From Physcia stellaris (taxonomy: Eukaryota; Ascomycota; Lecanoromycetes; Caliciales; Physciaceae), in contig JABSSW010000013.1 in NCBI GenBank assembly GCA_018902385.1, positions 62,001 to 126,000 of the forward strand: a stretch of 64,000 nt of DNA, given 5' to 3'. The translations under genes were made by a program, and so were the position numbers. Numbering within the stretch: position 1 is the first letter of the stretch; each line of letters opens with the position of its first letter. The notes under the pieces are model-generated. The model saw only the letters and a program-made list of their open reading frames with translations. It ran no database searches and was not told where the DNA came from. Below are positions 1-10,716 of this stretch, piece after piece.

Positions 1-324
1 GATCTGGACTCCAAAACGCATTTGCTCAAAGTGAATAAGGACGACGTGGGGACTGCTTCCAAGGTGTTCCATCACGGTGAGAACCGTGTCCAGGGCGCAA
101 TCACGGTGGACGGCCGCTACTTCCTCTCGCAAAGTAACGGTGATGGCGATAGCGACATCATTGGGTTCACGCCCGGCGACAAGGATTCAAAGCAATATCG
201 AATCCTACCTCCTGGCTCCGAGGACCTGACCTATGATAACGGGACTGAGACTTTATGGACTCTGACTGAACATGCGGGTGCGAGGTACCTTATCGGAACA
301 CCGATCGAGAAAATTTCATCGTAA
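1..324 (+). CDS. C-terminal part of a protein of unknown function (5' end outside window)
   Basis: Frame 1 is open from the first base to the TAA at 322-324 and gives about 107 residues with no start codon of its own, so this is the 3' end of a gene that begins upstream of the window. The segment is rich in Gly, Asp and Thr with alternating hydrophobic and polar stretches (for example VQGAITVDGRYFLSQSNGDG, then YLIGTPIEKI at the end). This pattern fits blades of a beta-propeller or a similar beta-rich extracellular fold; that is inference only. No catalytic motif or membrane segment is visible. I do not recognise the family by name. Confidence 0.6.
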   Translation, partial: DLDSKTHLLKVNKDDVGTASKVFHHGENRVQGAITVDGRYFLSQSNGDGDSDIIGFTPGDKDSKQYRILPPGSEDLTYDNGTETLWTLTEHAGARYLIGTPIEKISS

Positions 325-1185
325 AGTGTCTTCTCTTCTTCTTGTGCAATGAGGACATTTTATAGCTGTTTCTCATGCGCAACCTACACGAGTCAGAATA
401 TAATGAAAGTACGCGTTGTTTTATGTATGGTATCGATAATACGATATACAGGCTGTCACTCATCCGCCGAATCTTTTGTCGTTTGTTCGTATTTGGCATG
501 ATTTTCTGCAGTAAGATGACTTGATTTTCAAAGCCGTCCTGGCGCTTTGGACTAGACCCATCAATTATGGAGCAAGTAATGAAGTAATGGATGACTAGAT
601 CTTTAAACACAAACAAAAGGACGAAAGATAAAGATAACGTGCTGACGTTAACTTGCCCTATTCACCCTAGGATGCCCTCTTAAGGTCAGTGCAATAATCT
701 TAGTCCTTCTGGCAGCTGGTTTGCATGTTCATTAATTATTTTGGTCGTCTAGCTTTGACACGAGATCCTTCCTACTTATCTTACGTTCAGTCCTCAAATT
801 TTTGTATCATCGAGTACCTAGCGATGATGATCTGGATCGGAGTGGAGGGCATTTAAATTCACGAAAATTCGTACAGACTGCTTAGTAGGAAGGACTCTGC
901 AAAAGCTCATCGAGGGTGTCTAGTAAGTAAATAATAACACGACGTTAAAGATGTCATTAACTCCGCTATGCCTAAATATTCAGGCTTACATACCATAAAT
1001 TGAGCTCTCAGCTCACTGTCGGCTTTCCTACTTTGTCCACCAAATTGATGACTCACTCCGTGACTCTAGATGACGAATTTCCAAGCACTCTAATTCCTCC
1101 CATCGAGCGGACGGTAAGAAAGATATTCCCATGATCGCCTACGCACACTCGTAAGTTCCTATGTCGCGATACAGTCAGTGGGTTG
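325..1185. other. intergenic, no gene seen
   Basis: AT-leaning spacer between two convergent genes. The only open frames are short and lack splice signals or a recognisable motif. I see no tRNA-like arm or repeat. Confidence 0.5.
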
Positions 1186-2191
1186 CTACTCACCCAAGCC
1201 TCTAAAGCCCCCGCCATATCCAGCTCTCACGCAAATACTGTACACAGCGTTGACCGCCTCCCAAATGCGATACCAGGCAGTGACGTCTGATTTTCCGGTC
1301 GTATAGATCTGAGCGACACATCTTTCGTCTGCTGCGAACGGCGTTAGTATCGCGAAAGTCTAAATTCCCCACACGGTCATACATGAATCAAGGACCATGG
1401 GCAGTCTTTGCTGCACCCTGGGGTCGCCTTGCGGTCCAAAAATCCTGCTTGTCTCGTCCGCCGGCATATCACCAACAATATCTCTGCAAGATGTCCATTC
1501 TGGGCCGAACGTACCGCGGCACTGAACGTTGGGACGGTATATACCCAGAACCACCGATAAACGGTTGTCTCCACCTAGAAATAATGATGAGCAACCTAGG
1601 TACAGATCCCAATAAGCACTTTCACTAGGCAAAGCTGACCTATATTCTTGGCGATGCCTCCTTGTCCTTTCCCAACAGCAGCGCATCCAAGAATCAGACT
1701 CTCCGCCGCTTGCTTAATTTGAAGTAAGCTTGCGCGGGCAACTTGCTCTTTCGTATCGACGATGATCGGCTCAAAGAAGCACAACCCTTTATCTAGTTGG
1801 CAGTTATGAGCGCTTGCATTGGTAGAAGAGCATAAAGCTCACCGCCCATGACCCTATACGGAAGGGGAAAATAAGGTTCACTTAAGCCAGTGTGACGTTG
1901 TCCCCATTTCCGCTGCGTAGAATCCGAACGGATCTGTCTTCTAGCAGAATGGCAATCTTGGACGTTGGGACTGAGACCGAAGTGCTCGCCGCTGCACGTG
2001 ATGTCGAGATGGTCATTCCCCAGCGTCGTGTTCATTGTGATTCCATCCTGCGGGATGTTTACATTTGTACCGTTGTTTTTGGTTATAGTGTCTCTTGTTG
2101 CGAACCAAGGATATGCTCTTGCCGAAGTAAAAGCTACTAGGACAAGAAACGCAGGGATCACTAGTCCAGCTTGAGGCTTTGAGCTTCCCAT
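1186..2191 (-). CDS. secreted protein of a widespread fungal family without assigned function, four exons
   Basis: Exons read 2191-1843, 1792-1640, 1574-1383 and 1331-1186, giving 279 residues. Introns are 50-65 bp with GTGAGC, GTCAGC and GTATGA donors; the last has a CTAAC branch site. The protein starts with a signal peptide (hydrophobic residues about 9-25, then ARAYPW). It carries conserved-looking blocks: FGLSPNVQDC, WGQRHTGLSE, FPLPYRVMG, LCFFEP, GGIAKNIGGDN, PNVQCRG, and a C-terminal part with paired Cys and GGGFRGLG. I recognise these blocks as those of a common family of fungal secreted proteins for which I know no function. About six Cys after the signal peptide suggest disulfides. 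The same frame logic holds at all three junctions, which is the main support for the model. The neighbour downstream on the other strand is also secreted. Confidence 0.82.
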
Positions 2192-3634
2192 CGCAATTCA
2201 TATATATTCCTCTTCCTCTTGGTGAGGGATTTTTGGAGCAATCATTGACATCGGTTTTGCACGAAGTAGCCGACAAGCGCTGATTTTGTTTGAAGAGGCG
2301 ACGATAAAGCGCGCCTGTTGGCGGAAATTTGACTCCACATTCAAATCTCCTCCTGGATAATATTTGACAAGATCAATTCTGCCAGAGACTGAAGAGGGGA
2401 TTCATAACACATGCTCAAGTGCCTAGACTCAGTAATTCGAATCACAGCAAGTCAGTTCAATTTTTCAGCGGTTCATTTCTCCGACCGTCAATCTAGATCG
2501 TGTTGCAGTCGGCAAACGTCAGTCAGATTGAATGATGCTATGAATATGACTTTAAAAGCGATCCTTAGTCCAGGAGTTTATGTGGTCGACGTATGCGGAC
2601 CAGTACTAGCGTTAGAGTTGCTCCACTCTCCAATGCACTGTTCTCCAGATTAAGCCTTGTTAAAGGCTCAAAGTACCCATCGTTCTGGTCTGATGTGATG
2701 CGTGCCGGTTGATTTAGCCAGAAAATGTCAACCAAGACTTGAGATATCTGCAAGATCCTTAGGCTTTGCCTGAGACAATTGGGTTTAACAAGTTTCTATG
2801 ACGATTACGACTGAGCTTCTAGAGCGCATAAGAATCTGAGCATGGATGAGATGCCGACCGCGCTTTAGTCCGTATGAGAGACAAGATATGAGTTGTTTTC
2901 CACTCTGCTCTATATTATCGTCCTTTTGCTTATGTCAAGGTTCTACCTGGCGAAGAAAAGTGAGCTAACATGTGGAAAGTCAATGACTCCAGCGAGTGGA
3001 TGAGTTGACGAGGCACAATATGTGACTCTACCAATTTTGAAAAAGAGCCTCTGATGCAAGCGACGCGTCGTGGTAAAGACTGTGAGCATCATCTGCGCGT
3101 TGGTTGTGATTCAATTTCTCTTTTTGAAGCTCAATACTTTGGATAGGAAAGTTTTGACCTTTGCTCGTCCTTCAGAAGTGACGCTGTGGAAACAATCCTG
3201 ATTAGACATTACATAGACGCGTAAGTCGACATCAAGGCAGATGTTCTCTTATTCCACAGTCTTGAGTGTCGTATGTTCAGAGAGCTAAAGAGCTGTGGGC
3301 TCACTCTAGATCGTGTCCACTTTCTATTTGCAGAAGTAGTCATTCATCATACTAATGATGTTCTGCCACTCTGTCCATCCACTATGAGTTGACTTAAGGA
3401 TTATTTGATCCTTGCCAGTGGGGCATCCGCAAATTAGCAGATATCTCGGCTAGACTCAGGTGGAGTCGCGAGGCGACGGTTGTGTAACCCTCTGTGGAGA
3501 CTTTCAACACAATGGAAATTAACCGTCTCGGCCACGGACGATAGAAATAATAAACAGTCTCTTCTCAATCTCTTCAGCTTTCTCCTTTCTCACGTAGACA
3601 CTTCGGAGTAAAAAGTAGATATCGCTTCTTCCAA
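2192..3634. other. intergenic, no gene seen
   Basis: About 1.4 kb between two divergent genes for secreted proteins. It would hold both promoters. Only short open frames without motifs or splice structure are present. Confidence 0.5.
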
Positions 3635-5235
3635 ATGCATTCAAGCAACCAGCAGCGAGGTCTCTCGCTATTTCTGGTGCTCATCGCCGTCTTCCTCATC
3701 TTCTTCGTCACTAGTTTACTCGAAGATGGTAACTCCATCGCCTCTTCTTCAGTACCCAGCAAGAACATACGCGACCATCAGCTTGAACCTGCTGATATCA
3801 AAGTCCCGGTTCCCTTTGGACGCCGAGATGACTCAATTCATGCTAACCATATTGTTTCCCGCTCGGCAAAAGAAGGCAAAGCAACTCAAATTAGCAAGCG
3901 TACTTTGACTTTGTAAGTTGGACTCGTCGAGTATTGGTGCCATTGCACGAGTCAATTTTGTTAGTCGGGTCATAGCTTACCGAAGTTCGGACTAGTGAGC
4001 AAGCTCTGGTTATTGGTGAGGATCACGAGAAGAAATTGAGCGGAGAACGTACACAGAGTAGATGGTCTACTACAGGTCAGCTTGTGGTAAGTCCGCTCCG
4101 CCCCGAAGACTCCTGGTCATTTCTACCAAACCTATAATGTCGATATCGATAAATAACGAAATAATTGCCATAGGAAACTGGTTGGGAAATCAAGCCCAGT
4201 GGCGAAGAGCCCGATTACTATGCCGCCATATACGGACATTTGGAGGGAGAAATCAAGCATAGTGACGCGACTCAAGTTGAAGCCGTCCAAGATAAAGCCT
4301 ATTCCAATTGTAGGTACAAAGACCTGGTTAGTATTTCTGTCGTATCCATTCGTTTTCGAGGATCCTAGCTCTTCGTGTGTCATAGATCCGATTCTCTCGT
4401 GAAAAGCTGACGTGGATGTCGCACAGCCTGGAACCCACGGCTTCTTTCTAAATGAGTACAATGTTCCCGGCAGGACCATCATTGGAATCTCGAACTTCAG
4501 CCCAGCATACTTCCTTCGCGAAGTCCAACAGGCGAACGATCCTATCCCCTTGAAGGATAAATTGCCTGATGTGTATAGTTGGTCTGACGTTGTCTGGGTA
4601 GGTGATCCCCATCCAATACGTTTGTTGCAGGAGACGAGATTTGCTAAACTAGGGTTATCCACAGGTGAACTGGTCCAAGCTAGCTGGAGATAGCGCCGGA
4701 TCACTTAAGTATTTGTTTAAACACAATGTCGAAACAGCGGACACCGTCGCCATCATCGAATATCTAAGAGGAGGATCATCGAACACAGGTTCGGACTCAA
4801 ATTCAGGTTCGGACTCAAACTCAGGGTTAGTGATATACTCTCCTTCTCGCTCCTTTGCTGCAAGACTTCTCTGCGACGAAATAGTATGCCATGTAAGAGC
4901 AATCTACTCAGCACACAACTCGACGCCTACATTGAAACAGGTACGCTGACAACAATCATATCTGGAACAGCTCAGGGTCCGACTCTGGTGATGATACTGG
5001 TTCTGATGCTGGTCCTACTATCGAGCCTCTCGAATGGCCCGGCCTCAATTTCCCCAAGGGAACTCAAGGCTATCAAGCCCTCCTTGGGACGCCACACGGA
5101 AAAGGCATTGTTTGGATGATTGTCGGTCACCCGAATGAAATGCCTGGCAAAGATCTTGAGTCCATCACTATTTTCACCACCGAGAAAGAAGAAGGTGAGG
5201 TTGTCTATAATCTACTATTCACGTTGAGCGGCTAG
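3635..5235 (+). CDS. secreted or membrane-anchored protein of unknown function with a Ser-Asp-Gly repeat, six exons
   Basis: Exons 3635-3912, 3996-4086, 4174-4326, 4427-4597, 4665-4825 and 4971-5235 join in frame to 372 residues. The N-terminus has a strong hydrophobic stretch (LSLFLVLIAVFLIFFVTSL, about residues 10-28), either a signal peptide or an anchor. A globular part follows (GWEIKPSGEE, GRTIIGISNF, VYSWSDVVWVNWSKLAGD). Next comes a low-complexity Ser/Asp/Gly linker made of SGSDSN-type units, interrupted by intron 5. The final part reads YQALLGTPHGKGIVWMIVGH and ends FTTEKEEGEVVYNLLFTLSG. The motif layout (SDVVW, then LGTP.G.G..WM) resembles a family of hypothetical proteins common in plant-associated ascomycetes, but no function is known to me. 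A GTGAGG just before the end could be another donor, so the last 15 residues are less sure. Confidence 0.72.
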
Positions 5236-6443
5236 GCGGACGGAAAGCAGTACTGGAGAGTTTGCTTTAGCTTTCCATCGTAAAAAGTACTCGGTGGAAT
5301 GTTGTTTCCAGATGATAATACCATGGTAGTTACCTCGATGTCTATCATAGTACTCTGGGATGCAAAATCTCATTTCCGGCATATGCCGAAGCGGGTTGGT
5401 TATGCTCGCGGAAGAATTAGCACAGGCCATTCTTTGTCCCTATCTCCAAACATCAAAACACTTAATTGCCTCAACATCGCATCACGCATCTGGTGCGCGT
5501 TCTTGTTAGATCTCAGCACCAGTTTCTCGCTGGTTCCCCAGGACGCTTTTGTGATTAGTAACACATTGAGCCCTTTTTGATGAGTTTGCGCAGTAATCAA
5601 CCCTGTCACTCCGTACGGACAAGTTGTACAAATGCGCGAAGCCTTATCGATCAAGGCAGATGGCAATGCGTTACGGCGTTCGACAGACACGTTCCTGCTC
5701 AGTCCAAACTTGCTCTTTGCACCTAAGGAAGTCGTATTCAACAAAATCCGGAGTCGGTTTTCTCTTCCTCCAGTCATGCTGAGTAATTGCCTTGGAGCGG
5801 TCTCGGAGCGCAGTCACTATCTGATATGAATCCAATCAGGACATCGAAGAGTGGATATCACAAGCACTGGGCTTTAATAGCAGTTCCCATCAAGATTTGG
5901 GCGTTCGTTGGCGCTACCTGGCTCTTGATAACGGTGTAGCGCCTGCAGTATAAATGTTGAAAGATTCAATGGAGTCACACTGCACACATATGTCAGTAGA
6001 CCCAGATCGAATTTTGAGAATGCTAGGTGGCGAATGCTGGGTGGGAGCTTCTGTAGAAATTATTCAACGACCTCAGAAATACTGCCGGCTGGGAATTGCA
6101 TTGGCAGCTGGTGACTCTCGTAATCGATAGTGGAGCTTCCTTGAACCATCAAGTTCTTTGATAATGAAGTACGGCAGAGGTAATAGAACAACCATAACTG
6201 GATCTAGTATTCTTTTTGGATCCTCAGCTTGGTTTCCGTAGACCTCTTCTGAACGCTTGTTGAAGGCATGTAGGCATAAATTGAAGACAGATGAATCTTT
6301 GGCTTGCCGTTGGACCTGCCTGTTTCGAGTCGCATCGGGACAGTACACATTGAAGCCTCAAAAGATTGGTTGGGATTTTCAAAAGAAAGTGGGTGTGCAT
6401 TCACTGGGAGCCCAAACTTACCATACTCAAGTAATTCATGATG
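5236..6443. other. intergenic, possible decayed coding fragment
   Basis: No complete gene is seen. A short open stretch on the + strand, about 5826-5953, reads protein-like (EEWISQALGFNSSSHQDLGV, then RWRYLALDNGV) but has a stop just before it and no partner exon that I can find. It may be a relic of a gene. A 125-codon frame on the minus strand (5400-5777) has no recognisable motif. Confidence 0.35.
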
Positions 6444-7522
6444 CTACTGTAGCTTCTTTGGCTTCACCATCCGCCTTATAGTCTCATCAAACCCCTCGGG
6501 CTCCCTACCTAACAATCTCTCCAGCTCCTCACTTACAACCGCAGTTTCGCCTTCTTTGATGGCCTGGAAACTAGTCACCCATTCCCGCGGGACATCGCCT
6601 GGGCCATGACTCTGCAAGACATCTTTTACCGCCTTTTCCTCTGTATATTCTTCCGCACTCAATTCTTTAATCCTCAAATCCCTGTCAATAAATTGGCCCA
6701 TAAGGGCCACCGTCTCTGCTAGCGTCCAGACTCTAGGTCCGCTGAGAAGGATGACTTTATTTTCGTAGCGAGACACAACGTCAGGGTCACCGCTGTGGTA
6801 TTGAGAAACCAAAGACGCAGTCGCTTCGCCCAAATCATCGATCTTCGCCCAGGCTATACCAGGTGCGGAACCATCATGCGGGATTTTAACCTCACTGCCA
6901 TTACCGTCTAAACTAAAGAAGCCAGTATACATGGGAAACGACTCGGAGTAAATCGCTTCACGGATGGCGGTGAAGGAGAACGGCTGTCTCTCCTGCCCGT
7001 CCGATTTCTTGGGGTAGGCCATCGAAGTAAGATACTTTTCGGTCGCGAGATGAGCTTGCATCACGTGGGCGGAAGATAATGGGGTACAGTCGCCACCGAA
7101 GGCGAGAGAAGTGTAAAAGATGTGTGATATACCGGGGTTGCTGTTCTGGGCGGCTGTGATGGCGGATCGGTGGACCTTTTCGTTCATTAGATCTATGGGG
7201 ATGAATGAGGATCGAATATTTGGATAGTTGACTTGATTGATGGATCACTTGCCTCAAAGCGATATTCATTCTCGATGCTTGGATAGGACACAAGCACTAG
7301 ATGAGAAACGCCATCAAACGCGTTTTCAAGAGTTTCGGGGGAGCTGTAGTCGGCTTTTCGCGCTGTCACGCCGGCTTGGGTGTATTTTGCTGGTACCTTG
7401 GATGGGTCGCGCAAGATCAAGATGACATTGCCGGGATCAACGAGGGTAAGGAGGTGGGTGTATATGCTCGTCCCCAATTTTCCAGATGCTGGGAAAACTC
7501 CGATCTTAGACATATTAGGCAA
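6444..7522 (-). CDS. NmrA-like / atypical SDR family NAD(P)-binding protein
   Basis: Two exons, 7522-7249 and 7192-6444, give 340 residues; a start at 7513 (second Met, MSKIGVF) is equally possible. The N-terminus is a Rossmann beta-alpha-beta with a variant glycine motif, GVFPASGKLG, followed by HLVLVSYPSI and, across the intron, HIFYTSLAFGGD. These are the usual landmarks of the NmrA-like group of extended short-chain dehydrogenases, which act as redox sensors or as NAD(P)H-dependent reductases. The classical SDR YxxxK pair is not evident. The intron donor is taken as GTGATC (7248), because only this joins the two frames; the better looking GCAAGT nearby does not. The C-terminal half (ALMGQFIDRDLRIKELSAEE) is also typical. 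Substrate unknown. Confidence 0.85.
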
Positions 7523-8004
7523 GTGTTCTAATGGTGCGTTCAGTAAATCTTGATTTTAGATATGGGGCAACAATTGTGATTGAACGATGGGGTAACGTAG
7601 AGTCTTCCAGCTAAACCACCCAAGGAGAGAAGCACACCGAGAAAAACACATTGTGTTATGAGGAGTTTTGTCATGGATGGAAGACTTACACTGTTGATTA
7701 CGAAAGAATGCTGAAAAAGCAAGCTGTGCGAGCGAGGCAAGGTACTTCAGGTAGCATTGGACTGGACCTGACCCCCCGCCCCCCTAGCGATGACACTACG
7801 GGAAATCCGTTCGGTATGACATCACGTGCAAGATCTGTTGGCTACCTCACCTTAATGTACATAAAGCGTGGTGGATGATCACTAGTCAGCAGTTGTATTC
7901 TAACCCACGATACTGATTTAGCTACTCTCCGGAAAGCCTTTCATCTCGCATGGCGGGCTTGCTGTTATCGAAGTCCTATCCAGAATCTAAGGATATGACA
8001 AACC
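7523..8004. other. intergenic, no gene seen
   Basis: Spacer between two genes on the minus strand. No open frame with a recognisable motif. Confidence 0.5.
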
Positions 8005-9369
8005 TCAAAATAATCCTGCTGCAACGTGCAGATTACTGTTTTCTTCCCACGGATTCCACGTGCGCCCATCATCCTCGTAGATAAAATTCTCACTGGGATC
8101 AGTCATGAATTGATCAGTAACACCATCCCAAGTCAAAAGGTCGATACCTGAATCATGAGGATCTCGAAATGAAGGATCTCGAAATGAGATCCTCAATCTC
8201 TTGAAGCTATGGCGATGGGTGAGTACTCTTGCCGCGAGGCACATGGCCTGAATGTGCTGCGAAGGCACTGTCGATCTTTTGGAGAAGCATCTCTGTGCGT
8301 CAAAGTAGGTAAGACCGTCATCGTAGTCTCCGAACATTGGTAAGCTCATTTTGATGGTGAAGCTCTCCAAATTTAGTTGCCCACCCTTCATATTGAAGAC
8401 CACGGGGCAGATACAACGCATACGGAGTCTGACCGTCCGAACTCGACCGAGATGCTCGGCGAGAAGTGGACACAGATGTAACGGGCGGCCACTAGCGGGA
8501 ATGATCTCGGTTCCGGAGGTGTCCAGAGTCAATGTTGTAAGACACTCTGGCAAGCGAGCGACGAGTCTTGCTAACGTGGCATCAGAAATATAATCCCATC
8601 TTGGTCCGGCTGTCTTTTCTCTTTCGCTTGACGCTTCGAACATGAACTGCTCCAAAGATGTGAAGGAAGCTAGCCTATCGGCTAGCTCCATCACCTTTAT
8701 GTTAATACGTCGCATCCATGCTTGTTGTGGACGATCACTCAAGTGGGGTGAGTGTTGGGTTTTTGCGGCATCTATGCCACTGAGTTCCCAAGTATATGTC
8801 GCATTTACTGCGTCAGGTGTAGGAGTAGATTCATCTTCGCTATCTTCGTTGTTCTCTGTTTCGCGTAATCGGATCCAGGAAGTCTCAGAAACTTCGGGTG
8901 AGGGATGGCCCATTAATCGGACCGACAGGCGAACCATTTCGTCGCGAAACATAATCATCAGCGGACTTCCTCGCGGAGGTAGAAGCTGAAGATCTCGTGC
9001 CGAGAAGCGTGAGCTCGCAACAGAGAGATCGGAGAGAAACACTTGATGCGCAATACTATACCACCTCTTGCATATCAACAGGTACTCAACGCTTCTTCTG
9101 AGCTGAGCTCCGCCTAGCTTGTCGAAGACTTCCTTGAGTATTTCCGATGGCATGTCAAGAAGGTGCATGGCGACCAAATCCGAAAAGACTTCTCCAAGTG
9201 TACTTCTCAACAGCTTTCCGCCCGGAAAAGAGTACGAGAGCTCGACAACACTCAATCGTGGACGCCAATGCACACTTCGCGAGGAGGAACGATCTGGGCT
9301 CGGCCGAGGTTCGGCTACGGTAACGAGTCTAGGATGTTTGTAGAAATCTAACAAGCCACGGAGCGACAA
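8005..9369 (-). CDS. F-box-like domain protein
   Basis: A single uninterrupted frame of 454 codons. The F-box-like segment is LLDMPSEILKEVFDKLGG and then LLICKRWYSIAHQVFLSDLS, about residues 70-115. The first Met is at 9369, but an in-frame Met at 9168 (MHLLDMPSEI) sits right before the F-box as in most fungal members, so the true protein may be 387 residues. The rest is long, leucine-rich in places and without repeats that I can define. Such proteins are adaptors of SCF-type ubiquitin ligases, or in fungi often have no known partner. A 15-base unit is tandemly doubled near 8159-8188 and encodes the repeat FRDPSFRDP. No intron is needed. Confidence 0.78.
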   Translation of the reverse strand: MSLRGLLDFYKHPRLVTVAEPRPSPDRSSSRSVHWRPRLSVVELSYSFPGGKLLRSTLGEVFSDLVAMHLLDMPSEILKEVFDKLGGAQLRRSVEYLLICKRWYSIAHQVFLSDLSVASSRFSARDLQLLPPRGSPLMIMFRDEMVRLSVRLMGHPSPEVSETSWIRLRETENNEDSEDESTPTPDAVNATYTWELSGIDAAKTQHSPHLSDRPQQAWMRRINIKVMELADRLASFTSLEQFMFEASSEREKTAGPRWDYISDATLARLVARLPECLTTLTLDTSGTEIIPASGRPLHLCPLLAEHLGRVRTVRLRMRCICPVVFNMKGGQLNLESFTIKMSLPMFGDYDDGLTYFDAQRCFSKRSTVPSQHIQAMCLAARVLTHRHSFKRLRISFRDPSFRDPHDSGIDLLTWDGVTDQFMTDPSENFIYEDDGRTWNPWEENSNLHVAAGLF

Positions 9370-10716
9370 GGAGCAACTTCGGTCCGCTAGGTGGCAGATC
9401 TATGAGTCAATGACTCGGGCCGGAGTCGAGAAGATACAATGTCCGTGCACCATGAATCTGCTGACACTGACAAAGTCGTCCCTGTCTCTCTGTTGAGATC
9501 TAACGAATTTGATTGCCGGACTTGCAACTGAATTGGGTAAGCTGGAATGGGGTGAGCTGCAATAAAGCTCAAGTATGAGCGAGTGAGGCAACGGGTTGAC
9601 TACTATCAGAAGTTTGTGGGGTAATGAAGATGGCTAGATGCAGCTACTAGAGCACTTGAATTCGCTGGCTGAGAGATTATCGCAACTGGTCCTTTACGGG
9701 TCGAGCATGCATTGACGGAACTTGCAGTGGTTGGTAGAGCGCTCGGATGGGGACGCAGAGTGCAGATGACGTCTAGTCGAGGTCGGTGACGAGGACAAAC
9801 ATCAGTGAGAAGAAAAGCGGGGAAGTGAGTACGAGTAGACTGAATGGGGACGGGAGGTGCTGCGAGAATGGAAGTTGCTGGAGAAGGACTACGCCGTGAG
9901 AAGAAGGTGACTCGACAGGTCAGCCTCTGCACGTGATCATAAGCGCGTTAGCCGCTCTTGGCAAACCCCACAAGCGGAAATCCTCGCCGCAAGGATTCTC
10001 GTCGCTCATCTTCGTCAAACCACACTCGTCGGCCATCCTGTCTCGGACCATCCAGGGGGCGGAGTGGCCAATCTGTGCTACACTGCTCAAGATGATCTTA
10101 CCTTTTTCAGCCCGCCATAGCCCAGAGCCGTGACCTCCTGCGACGATTCGTCACATTCAGATGAAACATGCTGTGAAAAGGCAGGAACTGATGCCGGGAT
10201 CAGGCGGCGACCCTCTTGACGTGTCTGCCTGCATTGCATACAGTGTTCTAATGTCAATGAGAGGTCACAGCGCTTGCAGCAGGGTGAGAACGTGGTCCAG
10301 AGAAATGTCAACAGGATAGCATCGGGAACCTTGCAGCATGCGGCTTATGAGGTCGATGCACGACATGCATGGAACTCCCACTAGGGAGATCCGGGGTCGA
10401 GGCTCAAAATGATCTTCGAATTCCTAAGTCTAAGCCTCTGAGCCCGAAATTATTGGATCTTCCCTCAGGTCTCTGCCGCAAACAATATGGGTCCTTTACC
10501 GTCCTCGTGCAGGCATCCTCGACGAACCTTGCACTACTCCAACGTGCACCGAAGTGGTTCACCTTTAGCCCCGGATCTCATATCTGCAAGACAGAGTGGC
10601 ATTCCGTCGCCTTGTGCGGGGATTCCAAACCATCACCAGCTGAAGAGGCATAAGAAGGTGATGGCTGCCCAGAATCATTTGGCACACGGCCGCCGTAAAT
10701 CCTCTTCTCCGCAACC
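9370..10716. other. intergenic, no secure gene
   Basis: Spacer of 1.35 kb between divergent genes. One short minus-strand frame (10311-10087, 74 codons) carries a Cys cluster reading CCKRCDLSLTLEHCMQCR, which could be a zinc-binding remnant or chance; I see no exon partner. The rest shows nothing. Confidence 0.4.

Noticed and set aside
4132-4704. 190-codon open frame on the minus strand
   Set aside because: It lies antisense to spliced exons 3-5 of the secreted-protein gene, which show clear splice sites and frame logic; the antisense frame has no motif.
5400-5777. 125-codon minus-strand frame thought at first to be a transposon fragment
   Set aside because: I could not find any reverse transcriptase or transposase motif in it or around it.
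7193-7260. GC-AG intron (GCAAGT donor) in the NmrA-like gene
   Set aside because: The donor looks good, but its phase does not match the downstream frame at any acceptor; GTGATC four bases later does.
9606-9932. 108-codon minus-strand frame in the spacer before the glutaminase gene
   Set aside because: Low-complexity Ser/Pro/Thr translation with no signal peptide, motif or exon partner.
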